A DNA stretch of 64,000 bases. Source: Streptomyces sp. NBC_01335 (GTDB taxonomy: Bacteria; Actinomycetota; Actinomycetes; Streptomycetales; Streptomycetaceae). Shown piece after piece: positions 25,064-34,503 of the stretch. Made by a program: the position numbers and the translations under genes. The stretch lies in the NCBI RefSeq assembly GCF_035953295.1, contig NZ_CP108370.1, positions 2,170,001 through 2,234,000 of the forward strand, read 5' to 3'. Position 1 is the first letter of the stretch. Each line of letters starts with the position of its first letter. The notes under the pieces were generated by a model. That model saw only the letters and a list, made by a program, of their open reading frames with translations, made no database searches and had not been told where the DNA came from.

Positions 25064-25440
25064 TCGACGAGTACGGGGAGGGCTTGTACCCCGATCTCCT
25101 CTTTCACTACGGCGTCGATCTCGCCGACGTGATCGAGGGCCGGGGCCCTTCTCCCGCGCTCGTCCTTCTGCTCGTGCAGAGGCTTCCCGACACCGCTCTG
25201 ACGATCGCCCTCGCGTCGGGCGGCCGTGACCAGTTCGGTTGGGGCCAGGACCGCCACCTGACCGCCGACCTCTACGACGCGATCAACCAGAACACGAGGG
25301 CGACCGGCCAGTGGGGCAAGGGCAAGGCACCGAAGATCCCCGCCTACCCCAGGCCCGAAATCAAGAAGAAGGCTGCGAAGTCCAAGGCCCGCAAGCCCCG
25401 CTCGGTCGCCGAGATCTACAAGGTATTCCAGCGGAGGTAA
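24725..25440 (+). CDS. Tail assembly chaperone fusion made by -1 frameshift (gpGT-like)
   Basis: Same start as the gpG-like gene. The -1 frame is open before the gpG stop and continues as LGLAGLIDEYGEGLYPDLLF, HYGVDLADVIEG and PALVLLLVQRLPDTALTIAL, typical of the second chaperone part, with a basic C-terminus. A run GGGGG at 25036-25040 (codons GCG GGG GAA) is the probable slip site. As in lambda gpG/gpGT, the longer product is made in minor amount. The exact slip codon is inferred. Confidence 0.75.
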
Positions 25441-25444
25441 GTGG

Positions 25445-28400
25445 TTGTCCGACGCGAACATCGTCGGCCGGATCGCGGTCAAGGTCATGCCGGACACGTC
25501 CGGCTTCAAGAAGGACCTCAAGGAACAGCTCAGGCGGATCGAGTCCGATCTCTCGGTCACGATCCAGACGAAGGCCGACGCGACCGGCGCACGCCGCGAT
25601 GTCCTTCAGATCGTCCGGGACATCAACCGCGACAACAAGGCGACTGACGCCCGCAAGATCCGCTTCTTCACAGCCATCGACGGCAACGGCATGGCCAGGG
25701 CCGTGAAGGAAGCGGCGATCAAGCTCCGCGAGAAGGCCAAGCACGAGAAGATCGACTTCAAGATCGGCGATGTCACCGGCTCGGGCAAGATCGTGCTGGA
25801 ACTCGACAAGGACTCCGCCGACCGCGCGAAGGACGAGATCGACCGGTGGCGCAGAAGCGTTTCTCCGGTCAAGGTCGACATCGAGCTGAACTGGCCCTCG
25901 GCCGCCAGCGCGGCCGTGAGCGCCCGCTTGGGCATCCTGACCCGGCCGCGCACCGTCCCGATCATCCCCGACCTCGACAACGCCGCGCTCGCGAAGGTCG
26001 GCACCGCCCTCGCCGCGCTCTCCGGGGCCCGCGTCCTGTCGGACACCTTCGAGCGGCTGTGGAAGTCGATCAAGAACCTCGATCGTTCCGCGCCGATCAT
26101 CGGCACCCTGGCCACGGCCATCGCGGGTCTCGCGGGCTGGGGGCTCACCGCGGCCTCGAACCTCTTCACGCTGTCCGCATCGCTCGCGTCGATCGCACCA
26201 ACAGCGCTTCTGCTGCCGGGACTCCTGGGCGGCATGGCGGTCGGCCTGGGCGTTTCGATCGCCGCGCTGAAGGACTTCAACAAGGTCATACCCGAGGTCA
26301 AGTCGGCGCTCTCCGGCCTCCAGGACACGATCTCGGAGAACTTCTGGGCCAAGGCGGCGGAGCCGATCCGTGCCGTCGTCGACGACCTGCTTCCCAAGTT
26401 CCGCGATGGCGTCTCCGAGACCGCCACCGAACTCGGCAGCTTCTTCGGGTCGTTCGCTACCAACCTGGGCACGTCGCTCTCCCCGGCGCTGACCCAGATG
26501 TTCACGGACCTGTCCGCGTCGATCTCCATCGCGACGGACGGTACGGACACCTTCGCCTCGATCATCGCCACGCTCGGCCGGGTCGGCACCAGCTACCTCC
26601 CTGACCTTGCCTCGTGGTTCGTCAAGATCAGCGAGAACTTCGACGCCTGGCTGTCGAAGAAGGGCGACAACGGCCTCAAGGACATGATCGACGAGGGCAT
26701 CGTCGCCCTCAAGGATCTCGGCTCGATCGTCGTCGACATCGGCGGCATCTTCGCGGGCGTCGCCCGCGCGGCCGAGGAAGCCGGCGGCTCCACCCTCGGA
26801 ACGCTGGCCGACACGCTCGACCAGATCCATCAGAAGATCGACAGCTCGGGCGTCCAGGACGCCATGCGGATGCTGTTCTACTCCGCGCACGAGGCGATGA
26901 ACGAGCTGATGCTCAGTGCCGGCCCTCAGCTGCGCGGTTTTCTGAGCACGGTCGTCAGTCTCCTGACCTCCGTCCTCCCGCAGGTCGGCAACATCATCGG
27001 CACCGCGCTGGGCGGTATCGCGGACGCGCTGAACCAGCCTGCGATCACCGCCGGGGTCCACGCCCTGTTCGACGGCATGCAGAGCGGTGTCGAGGGCCTC
27101 GTCCCCGCACTGGCTCCACTGGGCGCCGCCCTCGGCGCCGTACTGGCCGTGGTGGGCACGCTCGTCGCCCAGCTCGGCCCGCTGGTGGGCGCGGCCCTGG
27201 GTCCGCTGGCCCGCGCCTTCGCCGCCCTGGCCCCGATGATCACCCCGATCATCGAGCTGCTGATGGGCGCTCTCGCCGGGGCGTTCCAGCAGCTCACCCC
27301 GATCATCCAGCGGATGGTGCCGATCGTCGGGCAGATGCTCGGTGCTGCTTTCCAGTTCTTGGCAACGCTCCTGCCTCCGGTCGCCGCGATCTTCACGCAG
27401 CTCTTCCAGGCGGTCATGCCGCTCGGGCAAGCGCTCATGTCGGCGCTGGCCCCGGTCCTCCCCGTACTGGCTGCTGCGCTTCAGCAGGTGCTCGCCGCGC
27501 TCCAGCCGATCATCGCGGTCGCTCTCCAGATCATCACGGCGGTCATCGCGCCGCTCCTGCCGATGCTCTCGGAGGTCATCCAGGGCGTCCTTCCGCCGCT
27601 CGCGGACGCGATACAGCGACTGCTCGAAGCGATCCAGCCCGTTCTTGACGCGCTGCTCGCGGTCGTGAACTTCCTGATGCCGGTCCTCGTACCGGTGATC
27701 AAGTTCATCGTCGAACTGCTGGCGGGCGCTCTGGTCGCTGCGGTCAACGGCGTCGCCCTCGTCTTCGAGGGCCTGGTCGAGATCGTCCGGGGCGTCTGGG
27801 ACATCATCGTCGGCGTCCTGAAAATGGCCTGGGGCCTGATCGAGGGCCTGTTCACCGGCAACTTCTCGACTCTGAAGGCCGGTTGGTCGCAGTTCTGGAC
27901 CGGCGTCTGGACCCTGGTCAAGGGCGTCTGGGACACCATCCTCGGCGCACTCGAAGCGTTCCTGAACATCGGCCTGATCGGCGGGATCGGCAGGGGACTC
28001 AAGGCAGTTGGCGCCCTCTTCAAGTCCGGCTGGAAGCTGATCGAGGATCTGTGCGTAGCCGCGTTCGCCGCGATCCGCGGATGGCTCGGCGTCTTCATGA
28101 CCGGGATGCGCGGGCTCGTCAGTGACGGGCTGAGCGCCATCGGGCGAGCGTTCTCCTCCTCCTGGTCCTCCATCCGGTCGGCGGCCAGCTCCGCGCTGAG
28201 CGCCCTCGTACGCACGATCGGCGAGTGGATCGGCAAGGCTGTCACCACGGTCAAGGAGTTGCCCGGCAAGGCGAAGAGCGCCCTCGGGTCGATGGGGTCC
28301 GTTCTGATATCGGCGGGCAAGTCCCTGATCACGGGGTTCGTCTCCGGCATCAAGTCGATGTTCAGCTCGGTGAAGTCGACCCTCGGGTCTCTGACCTCGA

Positions 28401-29440
28401 AACTTACCGATTGGAAGGGACCGGCCCCGAAGGACGCGGTACTCCTCTACGAGGCGGGCAGGCTGATCATCTCCGGCCTGATCAAGGGCCTGGAGAGCCA
28501 GTACGACGCCGTCAAGCAGTCGCTCAACGACCTCACGGCGAAGATCCCGGCCAGCGCCTCGAAGGGGCTGAAGGCCCGGATCAGCAGCGACCGGACGCAG
28601 CTCTTGAAGCTGGCGGCCCAGTGGGAAGCTGGCGCGTCCAAGCTCGAATCGGCCCGGGACAAGCTCGACAAGATCCGCGAGGAGATGGCGGACTACGCCT
28701 CGCAGGTCGGCGAGCGGGTGCTCGGCACCGGCGACGTGACCAAGGTCGAGGACGCCACCTTCACCGGGATCTCGGCGTCGCTGAAGAACGCGGTCGAGGA
28801 GGCGAAGCGCTTCGCGGCCGTGCTCAAGCGGCTGAAGACGCTCGGCCTCAACCAGGCGACCTTCGACCAGATCGCCATGTCCGGCCCCGAGGCTGGGCTC
28901 GCCGCAGCCGAGGCCATCGCCAACGCCGGAGACAGCGGAGTCTCTGAAATCAACGCTCTCCAGAAGGAGTTGGAGCAGTACGCCTCCTCCGCCGGGAGCA
29001 CCGCCTCGCACTACATGTACGACGCGGGCGTCCAGGCGGCCGAGGGTCTCGTTAAGGGGCTCGAAGCGTCCCAGGACCGCATCGAGGCGCAGATGCTCAA
29101 GATCGCTGACGCCATGGTCGCGGCGATCAAGAAGGCCCTCGACATCCACAGCCCATCGCGGCTGTTCCGGAAGCTCGGCGCTTTCGTCGGCAAGGGCTTC
29201 GGCCTGGGCGTGACGGACGAGCGGGGCCGGGTCCAGCGGGCAACCGAGGCGCTCGCCGCGAGCGCAACCTCGGCAGCGTCCCGCGAGGTCACGTCCGCTG
29301 TGGCGGGCGGCCTCTCGGCGGCTGGCGCAAGTCAGTCCACAACAAAGGTTCTCAACTACTACGCGAGCAACGGCAGTTCCCTCTCGTCCGCAGAGGAGCT
29401 GTTCGCCGCTGCCTCGCGGGCAAGGATGGTCGGTTGGTGA
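25445..29440 (+). CDS. Tape measure protein
   Basis: A 1331-residue tape measure that sets tail length. A charged helical start (GFKKDLKEQLRRIESDLSVT) leads to long hydrophobic segments (about residues 530-770, with repeated PxxxxxLxQVLxAL-type helices) and a C-terminal conserved block with KALDIHSPSRLFRKLGAFVG and GFGLGVTDERG, known from phage tape measures. TTG start at 25445 after CGGAGG. A 1262-residue open frame on the other strand is a codon shadow. Confidence 0.92.
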   Translation: MSDANIVGRIAVKVMPDTSGFKKDLKEQLRRIESDLSVTIQTKADATGARRDVLQIVRDINRDNKATDARKIRFFTAIDGNGMARAVKEAAIKLREKAKHEKIDFKIGDVTGSGKIVLELDKDSADRAKDEIDRWRRSVSPVKVDIELNWPSAASAAVSARLGILTRPRTVPIIPDLDNAALAKVGTALAALSGARVLSDTFERLWKSIKNLDRSAPIIGTLATAIAGLAGWGLTAASNLFTLSASLASIAPTALLLPGLLGGMAVGLGVSIAALKDFNKVIPEVKSALSGLQDTISENFWAKAAEPIRAVVDDLLPKFRDGVSETATELGSFFGSFATNLGTSLSPALTQMFTDLSASISIATDGTDTFASIIATLGRVGTSYLPDLASWFVKISENFDAWLSKKGDNGLKDMIDEGIVALKDLGSIVVDIGGIFAGVARAAEEAGGSTLGTLADTLDQIHQKIDSSGVQDAMRMLFYSAHEAMNELMLSAGPQLRGFLSTVVSLLTSVLPQVGNIIGTALGGIADALNQPAITAGVHALFDGMQSGVEGLVPALAPLGAALGAVLAVVGTLVAQLGPLVGAALGPLARAFAALAPMITPIIELLMGALAGAFQQLTPIIQRMVPIVGQMLGAAFQFLATLLPPVAAIFTQLFQAVMPLGQALMSALAPVLPVLAAALQQVLAALQPIIAVALQIITAVIAPLLPMLSEVIQGVLPPLADAIQRLLEAIQPVLDALLAVVNFLMPVLVPVIKFIVELLAGALVAAVNGVALVFEGLVEIVRGVWDIIVGVLKMAWGLIEGLFTGNFSTLKAGWSQFWTGVWTLVKGVWDTILGALEAFLNIGLIGGIGRGLKAVGALFKSGWKLIEDLCVAAFAAIRGWLGVFMTGMRGLVSDGLSAIGRAFSSSWSSIRSAASSALSALVRTIGEWIGKAVTTVKELPGKAKSALGSMGSVLISAGKSLITGFVSGIKSMFSSVKSTLGSLTSKLTDWKGPAPKDAVLLYEAGRLIISGLIKGLESQYDAVKQSLNDLTAKIPASASKGLKARISSDRTQLLKLAAQWEAGASKLESARDKLDKIREEMADYASQVGERVLGTGDVTKVEDATFTGISASLKNAVEEAKRFAAVLKRLKTLGLNQATFDQIAMSGPEAGLAAAEAIANAGDSGVSEINALQKELEQYASSAGSTASHYMYDAGVQAAEGLVKGLEASQDRIEAQMLKIADAMVAAIKKALDIHSPSRLFRKLGAFVGKGFGLGVTDERGRVQRATEALAASATSAASREVTSAVAGGLSAAGASQSTTKVLNYYASNGSSLSSAEELFAAASRARMVGW

Positions 29441-30285
29441 AGCTGGAACTGGCTTCGGCTTCGGACACGCTCAGTCTGGACGGATTCGAAACGGACGGCG
29501 TGGGATACCAGGCCCTCGCCGGGGCAACCGGCCTGGGGCTTCCCAAGTTGTCCGTCCAGTGGCTCGAAGGTGCCGGGGACGGCGCCGCCTACCGTGGGCG
29601 GCGCGTCCTCCCCCGCGACATCGACATCCCTCTCGACGTCGTGGGCCGGGACCGGTCGCACCTCTCCGAATTGGTCACCCGCCTTGCGCGGGTCCTGGCC
29701 GACGAGACCGGCCTGACGCTGGCGGCCATCGACCCCCAGGGCGACCGCTGGTCGACGCCGGTCGCGTGGACCGGAGGCGGGGAGATGGAGCCCGGCGCAG
29801 GCAGCCGGGATGTGCAGACCGTCATCACCCTGCGGGCGCCAAGCCCGTACTTCCTGGCAGACTCGCCCCAGACGGTCACGATCGGCGGGGCCACGGCGGC
29901 AGCGTTCCTGTCGTCCATGTCGTCGATGCCGCTCGCCTCGTCGCAGGCGATCGGTTCCGTCGAGCTGACCAATGAAGGCGATGTGCCGGCCTTTCCCGTC
30001 TGGGAAGTCACCGGACCCGGAGACAATTTCAAGGCGATCAGCCCCACCGGCAAAACGCTGCACTGGACCGGGACGCTCGCGGCCGGGGAGAAGCTGATCG
30101 TGGACATGGGCGCCGGCACCGTCAAGGACGGAACCGGCGCGAACCGGTACTCGGCTCTGGCCGTCGCCCCTCAATTCTGGTCCGTCGCGCCCGGCGTCAC
30201 CACGGCAACGGCCTCCCTGCTCAACACCACATCCGCTGCACGGATCGTGTGCTCCTGGCGTCCTCGGAAGTGGGTGGTCGTATGA
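29437..30285 (+). CDS. Distal tail protein (Dit-like)
   Basis: A 282-residue protein with a Dit-like N-terminal domain (LPKLSVQWLEGAGDGAAYRG, RDIDIPLDVVGRDRSHLSEL, TRLARVLADETGL) and a C-terminal galectin-like part (GSVELTNEGDVPAFPVWEVT, KLIVDMGAGTVKDG). It forms the hub between tube and tail tip. The GTG at 29437 overlaps the tape measure stop; the end overlaps the next ATG. Confidence 0.85.
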   Translation: MKLELASASDTLSLDGFETDGVGYQALAGATGLGLPKLSVQWLEGAGDGAAYRGRRVLPRDIDIPLDVVGRDRSHLSELVTRLARVLADETGLTLAAIDPQGDRWSTPVAWTGGGEMEPGAGSRDVQTVITLRAPSPYFLADSPQTVTIGGATAAAFLSSMSSMPLASSQAIGSVELTNEGDVPAFPVWEVTGPGDNFKAISPTGKTLHWTGTLAAGEKLIVDMGAGTVKDGTGANRYSALAVAPQFWSVAPGVTTATASLLNTTSAARIVCSWRPRKWVVV

Positions 30286-32765
30286 AGCAAGAGGATCTTC
30301 TCGTGGAGGTACGCGACCGGACCCTGACTCGGGTCGGGGCCATCCCTGCGGATCTGCTCGCCATGGACGCCGAGGACATCCACAACAACGTCGGCACGTG
30401 GAAGCTCCAGCTCTCCGCCGAACACCCGCTCGCCGCAGTGCTGTCCACGCCCGGCGCGGGCATCATCGTGACCGGCCCCACGGACGTGATCTTCTCCGGG
30501 CCGGCGGTGAAAACAGAGAGCGCGGTCACCGCGACCGATCCCCTCGGCACGCTGACCGTCGAAGGCGTGGACGACACGGTCATCCTGTCGGACATGCTCG
30601 CCTGGCCCGACCCGAGCAACGGCAACACCGCCTCGCAGAACTTCGCGTACGACGAGCGGACCGGCGTGGCCGAGACACTCATGCACCAGTACGTCAACGC
30701 GAACTGCGGCCCGGCGGCCCCGGCCACTCGGCAACGCGCCGGGCTCATCATGGGCACGGACGGCAAGCGAGGAGCGGTGGTCAGCAAGGCCGCCCGCTTC
30801 CAGCAGCTCGGCGAACTGTGCAAGGAACTCGCCGACCCCGCAAGCCTCGGCTTCCGGATCGTCCAGCGCGGCACGAACCTCGTCTTCGAGACGTACGCGG
30901 TCAAGGACCGCACGAAGGAGGCCCGTCTCGGCGTCGTGAACAACACGCTCGCCGGGCAACGGGTCTCGGTCTCCACGCCGCAGAAGACGCGCGTGATCGT
31001 GGGGGGCGACGGGGACGGTTCGAACCGCCTCTTCGTCGGCGTCGACAACGCGGACTCGATTGCCTCCGAGACCGACTGGGGCCGACGGATCGAGAGCTTC
31101 ATCGACGAGCGATCGTCCACCGATACGGCCGAGCTGACACAGAAGGGTACAGAGGCCCTCGCCGATGGCGGCGCGACCGTCCGGGCAGCGCAAGCCGTCC
31201 CGATGGAGGACAGCGCGCTCGACTTCGGCCGCGACTGGTTCCTCGGCGACAAGGTGTCCGTCCTCGTCGGCAACGCCGAGATGACGGCGGTCGTCACGGG
31301 CATGGTCCTGAAGGTCGACTCGGACGGCTACCGGCTCGGTGCCACCCTGGGCGACCCCACCCCGCTGAACCCAGCTCTCGCGGACGCAAAGGCCGCGAAG
31401 GATCTGGAGTCCCGCGTATCGGCTCTGGAGCGCACAGGCGAGGCGACTCCTGCCGGACCCCGCGAGATACCGGCGGGCCTCCTGGTGCAGGCCAGCAAGA
31501 CGGACGACTACCCCGAGGGCGCGTCCGTCATCTACCTCACTGCGGCTGATGCCACTGCCGGCGGATGGGACTTCGGCGGGAAGTACGGTTTCCTCGCCAC
31601 CAGGCGGCAGGCCAACGGCGACGCGTATCAGACGTGGAGCCGAGTGCACGCCGCTACCACCCACCGCGAGGACTGGGTCCGTGGCGGCAACCGTTCGAGT
31701 GGCTGGGCCCCGTGGCGGCAGCTCGACTACAAGCAGATTCTCACGACCGCGGACTTCACGCAGGCCACCGCGCCGACCGCATACCCGTACGAGGACTCCC
31801 GCCTCTACGTGAGCGCGGCGGACGCGACTGCGGGCGGATGGGACTTCGCCCCGATGGGCGGATTCGTCTGGACATCGGCGACCAGCACGGGCTACACGAC
31901 ACAGCGCTGGTCCCGCACCCACGGAGCTACCGAGACGCATGAAGAGTGGGTCCGCGGTGGCTCCCCCACCACGAACACATGGTCGCCCTGGCGGGTGGTC
32001 GCCTACGACGCCCGCCTCAACCAGGCCACCATCAAGCAGGCGCAGCTTCCCTCGGCCTACCCCGAGGGCTACTCCACATGCGCCATCGCATCCGACTACG
32101 GCCTCGCCGGAGGTTGGGACTTCAGCGGTGATGGCCGGTACGGCGTACTGAAAACCTTCCGCCCGGAGGGCAGTTCGTTCGCCGAGCAGCGTTGGGTGCG
32201 GCTTTCCCCAGCCTCCTCAGAAGAGTGGACTCGCACCGGCTCTGACGCGGGCGGCTGGACCAGATGGCGGAGGCTGGCCCATGAGGACGATCGGGCGCGC
32301 GGCCTCATTCAGGTGTCGCCGCTCCCCGACAGCGCTTACGTGGCGAGCGACGCAGAGACCCTCTGCTATTCCGTAACACTGAACGCCGAGGCGGGCCGGT
32401 CCTACAAGGTGACCGTCCAGGCGGCGAGCGTGGACACGGACGGAACCGGGGACACCGCCACGCTTCGGTACGCGAAGCAATCGGCTCAGACCACCATCCG
32501 TTACGCGGCAGGCACCGCCGTGACCAGCGCCAGCGCCCTCGCCCTGGGCGGCCAGATGTTCACCACGGTCTTCGACGACGACTCGAACACGTCTAACGGC
32601 GTAGCCATGACGGGCATCGTCACGCCGCCCACGACCGGCACCTACCGCGTGGGCGTGTTCCTGCGTGCACGCCGCGACTCGGCGGCGTACGGAAAGGTCC
32701 GCTTCCTCTCCTACAGCAATTCGTACGTCTCGATCGAGGACATCGGCGCAGCCGTCGCCGCGTAG
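30282..32765 (+). CDS. Tail tip (ReqiPepy6 gp37-like) protein with three C-terminal knob repeats
   Basis: An 827-residue tail-associated protein. Residues about 1-370 resemble the Gp37-like tail-tip domain (WKLQLSAEHPLAAVLSTPGA, MEDSALDFGRDWFLGDKVSV). A short coiled coil (KAAKDLESRVSALERTGEAT) follows. Then come three similar repeats of about 75 residues with the pattern ATAGGWDF and WVRGG..SGWAPWR, like pyocin-knob host-binding modules, and a beta-rich end. It probably contributes to host-cell recognition. Confidence 0.82.
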   Translation: MKQEDLLVEVRDRTLTRVGAIPADLLAMDAEDIHNNVGTWKLQLSAEHPLAAVLSTPGAGIIVTGPTDVIFSGPAVKTESAVTATDPLGTLTVEGVDDTVILSDMLAWPDPSNGNTASQNFAYDERTGVAETLMHQYVNANCGPAAPATRQRAGLIMGTDGKRGAVVSKAARFQQLGELCKELADPASLGFRIVQRGTNLVFETYAVKDRTKEARLGVVNNTLAGQRVSVSTPQKTRVIVGGDGDGSNRLFVGVDNADSIASETDWGRRIESFIDERSSTDTAELTQKGTEALADGGATVRAAQAVPMEDSALDFGRDWFLGDKVSVLVGNAEMTAVVTGMVLKVDSDGYRLGATLGDPTPLNPALADAKAAKDLESRVSALERTGEATPAGPREIPAGLLVQASKTDDYPEGASVIYLTAADATAGGWDFGGKYGFLATRRQANGDAYQTWSRVHAATTHREDWVRGGNRSSGWAPWRQLDYKQILTTADFTQATAPTAYPYEDSRLYVSAADATAGGWDFAPMGGFVWTSATSTGYTTQRWSRTHGATETHEEWVRGGSPTTNTWSPWRVVAYDARLNQATIKQAQLPSAYPEGYSTCAIASDYGLAGGWDFSGDGRYGVLKTFRPEGSSFAEQRWVRLSPASSEEWTRTGSDAGGWTRWRRLAHEDDRARGLIQVSPLPDSAYVASDAETLCYSVTLNAEAGRSYKVTVQAASVDTDGTGDTATLRYAKQSAQTTIRYAAGTAVTSASALALGGQMFTTVFDDDSNTSNGVAMTGIVTPPTTGTYRVGVFLRARRDSAAYGKVRFLSYSNSYVSIEDIGAAVAA

Positions 32766-32779
32766 AAAGGACCACCTTC

Positions 32780-34087
32780 TTGGCCATCACCTCCTACCCT
32801 TTCGACGGCCAGGCCGTCACGGAGACGCAGTTCTCCCAGATGTTCCGGGAGTTCCAGGAGACGGGCGTTGTCACCTCATACGAGGGCACCGGCTTCCAGG
32901 TCGCCGCCTCCACCGGCATGGTCGTCACCGTCCAGCCCGGCCTGGCCTTCGTCCGGGGCCACATGGTCCAGTCGACCGCGACGGAGAACCTGACCGTCCC
33001 GGCCGCCAGCACCACGGCCCGCGTCGACCGGGTGATCCTCAAGCTGGACCCCGCCACCAACTCGATCACGCTCGCCGTGAAGGCCGGCACTGCTGGCTCG
33101 ACCACTCCCCCGACACTCACGCAGACCGACACCGGCATCTACGAGATGGCGCTCGCCTCCGTCGCGGTCGGCGCGAACATCACCTCGATCACGTCCTCCA
33201 CCATCACGTCGACCCGTCCCGTCGTAGGACACCGCGTCGGTTCATGGGCGACCGCGACCCGGCCCTCGACCCCACGCAAGGGACAACTCGGCTACAACAG
33301 CACGACCCTTGCGTGGGAGTTCTGGAACGGGACAGCATGGGCCCCGCTCACGTCCTCGGTCGAATGGGACAGTCTCTCGGGCAAGCCGACGGCTTTTCCC
33401 CCGTCGACCCACACGCACCTGTGGTCCCAGATCACTGACCGGCCTTCGTCCCTGCCTCCGTCCGCGCACACGCACGACTGGTCGCAGGTCACCTCGAAGC
33501 CGACGAGTTTCGCCCCCAGCGCCCACGGGCACGCCTGGTCGGACCTGACCGGCGTCCCTGCGACTTTCGCCCCTTCGTCCCACGCTCATACCTGGGCAAG
33601 CATCACGTCGAAGCCTTCGACTTTCACCCCGGCGACTCACACCCACTCGGGATATCTGACCTCGGGCAGCACCATCTCGTGGGCCAACGGGACGAAGCGC
33701 GTGCACAGCGACTCCGTCTCTGGCTCCGGGACGTACTACGCCGTCTGGGTACAGGGCGACGGCAGCTTCGCGCGCAACACCAGCTCGCGCCGCTTCAAGC
33801 AGAACATCCGGGACATCGACATCGAGCCCGATGCAGTTCTGTCCCTACGTCCCCGCGTGTACGACCGGCGGCCGAAGGAGGACGGCGGGGACTATCTCCG
33901 GGACGAGTTCGGCCTGATCGCCGAAGAGGTCGCGGAGACGCTTCCGGAAGTCGTCACCTATGACGAAGAGGGGCGGATCGACGCCCTCCGCTATGACCTG
34001 CTCTCGGTCGCGCTCCTGTCCGTCGTGCAGGACCAGGCCGGGCGTATCGAACGGCTGGAGCACCTCGTCGAGGAGCTGGCCCGATGA
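32780..34087 (+). CDS. Tail fibre protein with HxH repeats and S74 chaperone domain
   Basis: A 435-residue fibre. The N-terminal part (FDGQAVTETQFSQMFREFQE) anchors it; the middle has about five repeats with HxH (THTHLWSQITDRP, AHTHDWSQVTSKP, AHGHAWSDLTGVP, SHAHTWASITSKP, THTHSG), a spacing that binds iron in other fibres. The C-terminal S74 self-cleaving chaperone shows SSRRFKQNIRDIDIEPDAVL, where the Ser is the expected nucleophile. TTG start at 32780 with AAAGGA upstream. Confidence 0.85.
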   Translation: MAITSYPFDGQAVTETQFSQMFREFQETGVVTSYEGTGFQVAASTGMVVTVQPGLAFVRGHMVQSTATENLTVPAASTTARVDRVILKLDPATNSITLAVKAGTAGSTTPPTLTQTDTGIYEMALASVAVGANITSITSSTITSTRPVVGHRVGSWATATRPSTPRKGQLGYNSTTLAWEFWNGTAWAPLTSSVEWDSLSGKPTAFPPSTHTHLWSQITDRPSSLPPSAHTHDWSQVTSKPTSFAPSAHGHAWSDLTGVPATFAPSSHAHTWASITSKPSTFTPATHTHSGYLTSGSTISWANGTKRVHSDSVSGSGTYYAVWVQGDGSFARNTSSRRFKQNIRDIDIEPDAVLSLRPRVYDRRPKEDGGDYLRDEFGLIAEEVAETLPEVVTYDEEGRIDALRYDLLSVALLSVVQDQAGRIERLEHLVEELAR

Positions 34088-34434
34088 GTTTTGACCCCGC
34101 CGTGCAGGTCGCCATGGTCTCGGCCGGCGGGGTCGTCACCGCGGCCTTGGCCGGTGTGCTCGTCGAACTGGTCCGGCGGCAAGGGTCAGCCATCGCCGAG
34201 GTGCGCGAGCACGCGCAGGAAGCCCGCGATCAGGTCTCGAACACGCACAGTACGAACCTGAGAGACGACCTGGATCGCGTGATCTCGGGACTCGACCGCG
34301 TTCTCGCGGGCCAGGCCGAACACAGCCGGGACATCCGCGACCTACGCGCCGACCTGTCCCACGAGCGCGTCGAGCGCCTGGCCGTCTCCGAGCGTCTCGA
34401 CATCCATATCTCGGCGTCCACGCCGAACCCCTAA
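34084..34434 (+). CDS. Membrane-anchored coiled-coil protein (DUF2746-like)
   Basis: A 116-residue protein with one N-terminal membrane segment (VAMVSAGGVVTAALAGVLVE) and a charged coiled coil (LDRVISGLDRVLAGQAEHSR). This layout is found in DUF2746-type proteins near actinophage lysis genes and in some holins. ATG overlaps the previous stop. Lysis role is inferred. Confidence 0.65.
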   Translation: MSFDPAVQVAMVSAGGVVTAALAGVLVELVRRQGSAIAEVREHAQEARDQVSNTHSTNLRDDLDRVISGLDRVLAGQAEHSRDIRDLRADLSHERVERLAVSERLDIHISASTPNP

Positions 34435-34503
34435 GACCTTTCACCCCCGAGGCCCTGCCCCCTGCGGACGGGGCCTTTCGCATGTCCCGAAGGAGGGCAC
34501 CCC

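Noticed and set aside
25361..29149. A 1262-residue open frame on the minus strand
   Set aside because: It is the codon shadow of the tape measure gene in GC-rich DNA; its Arg/Gly/Asp-rich composition has no domain character.
30171..31940. A long minus-strand frame over the tail genes
   Set aside because: Shadow of the distal-tail and tail-tip genes; no ribosome site and no recognisable motif.
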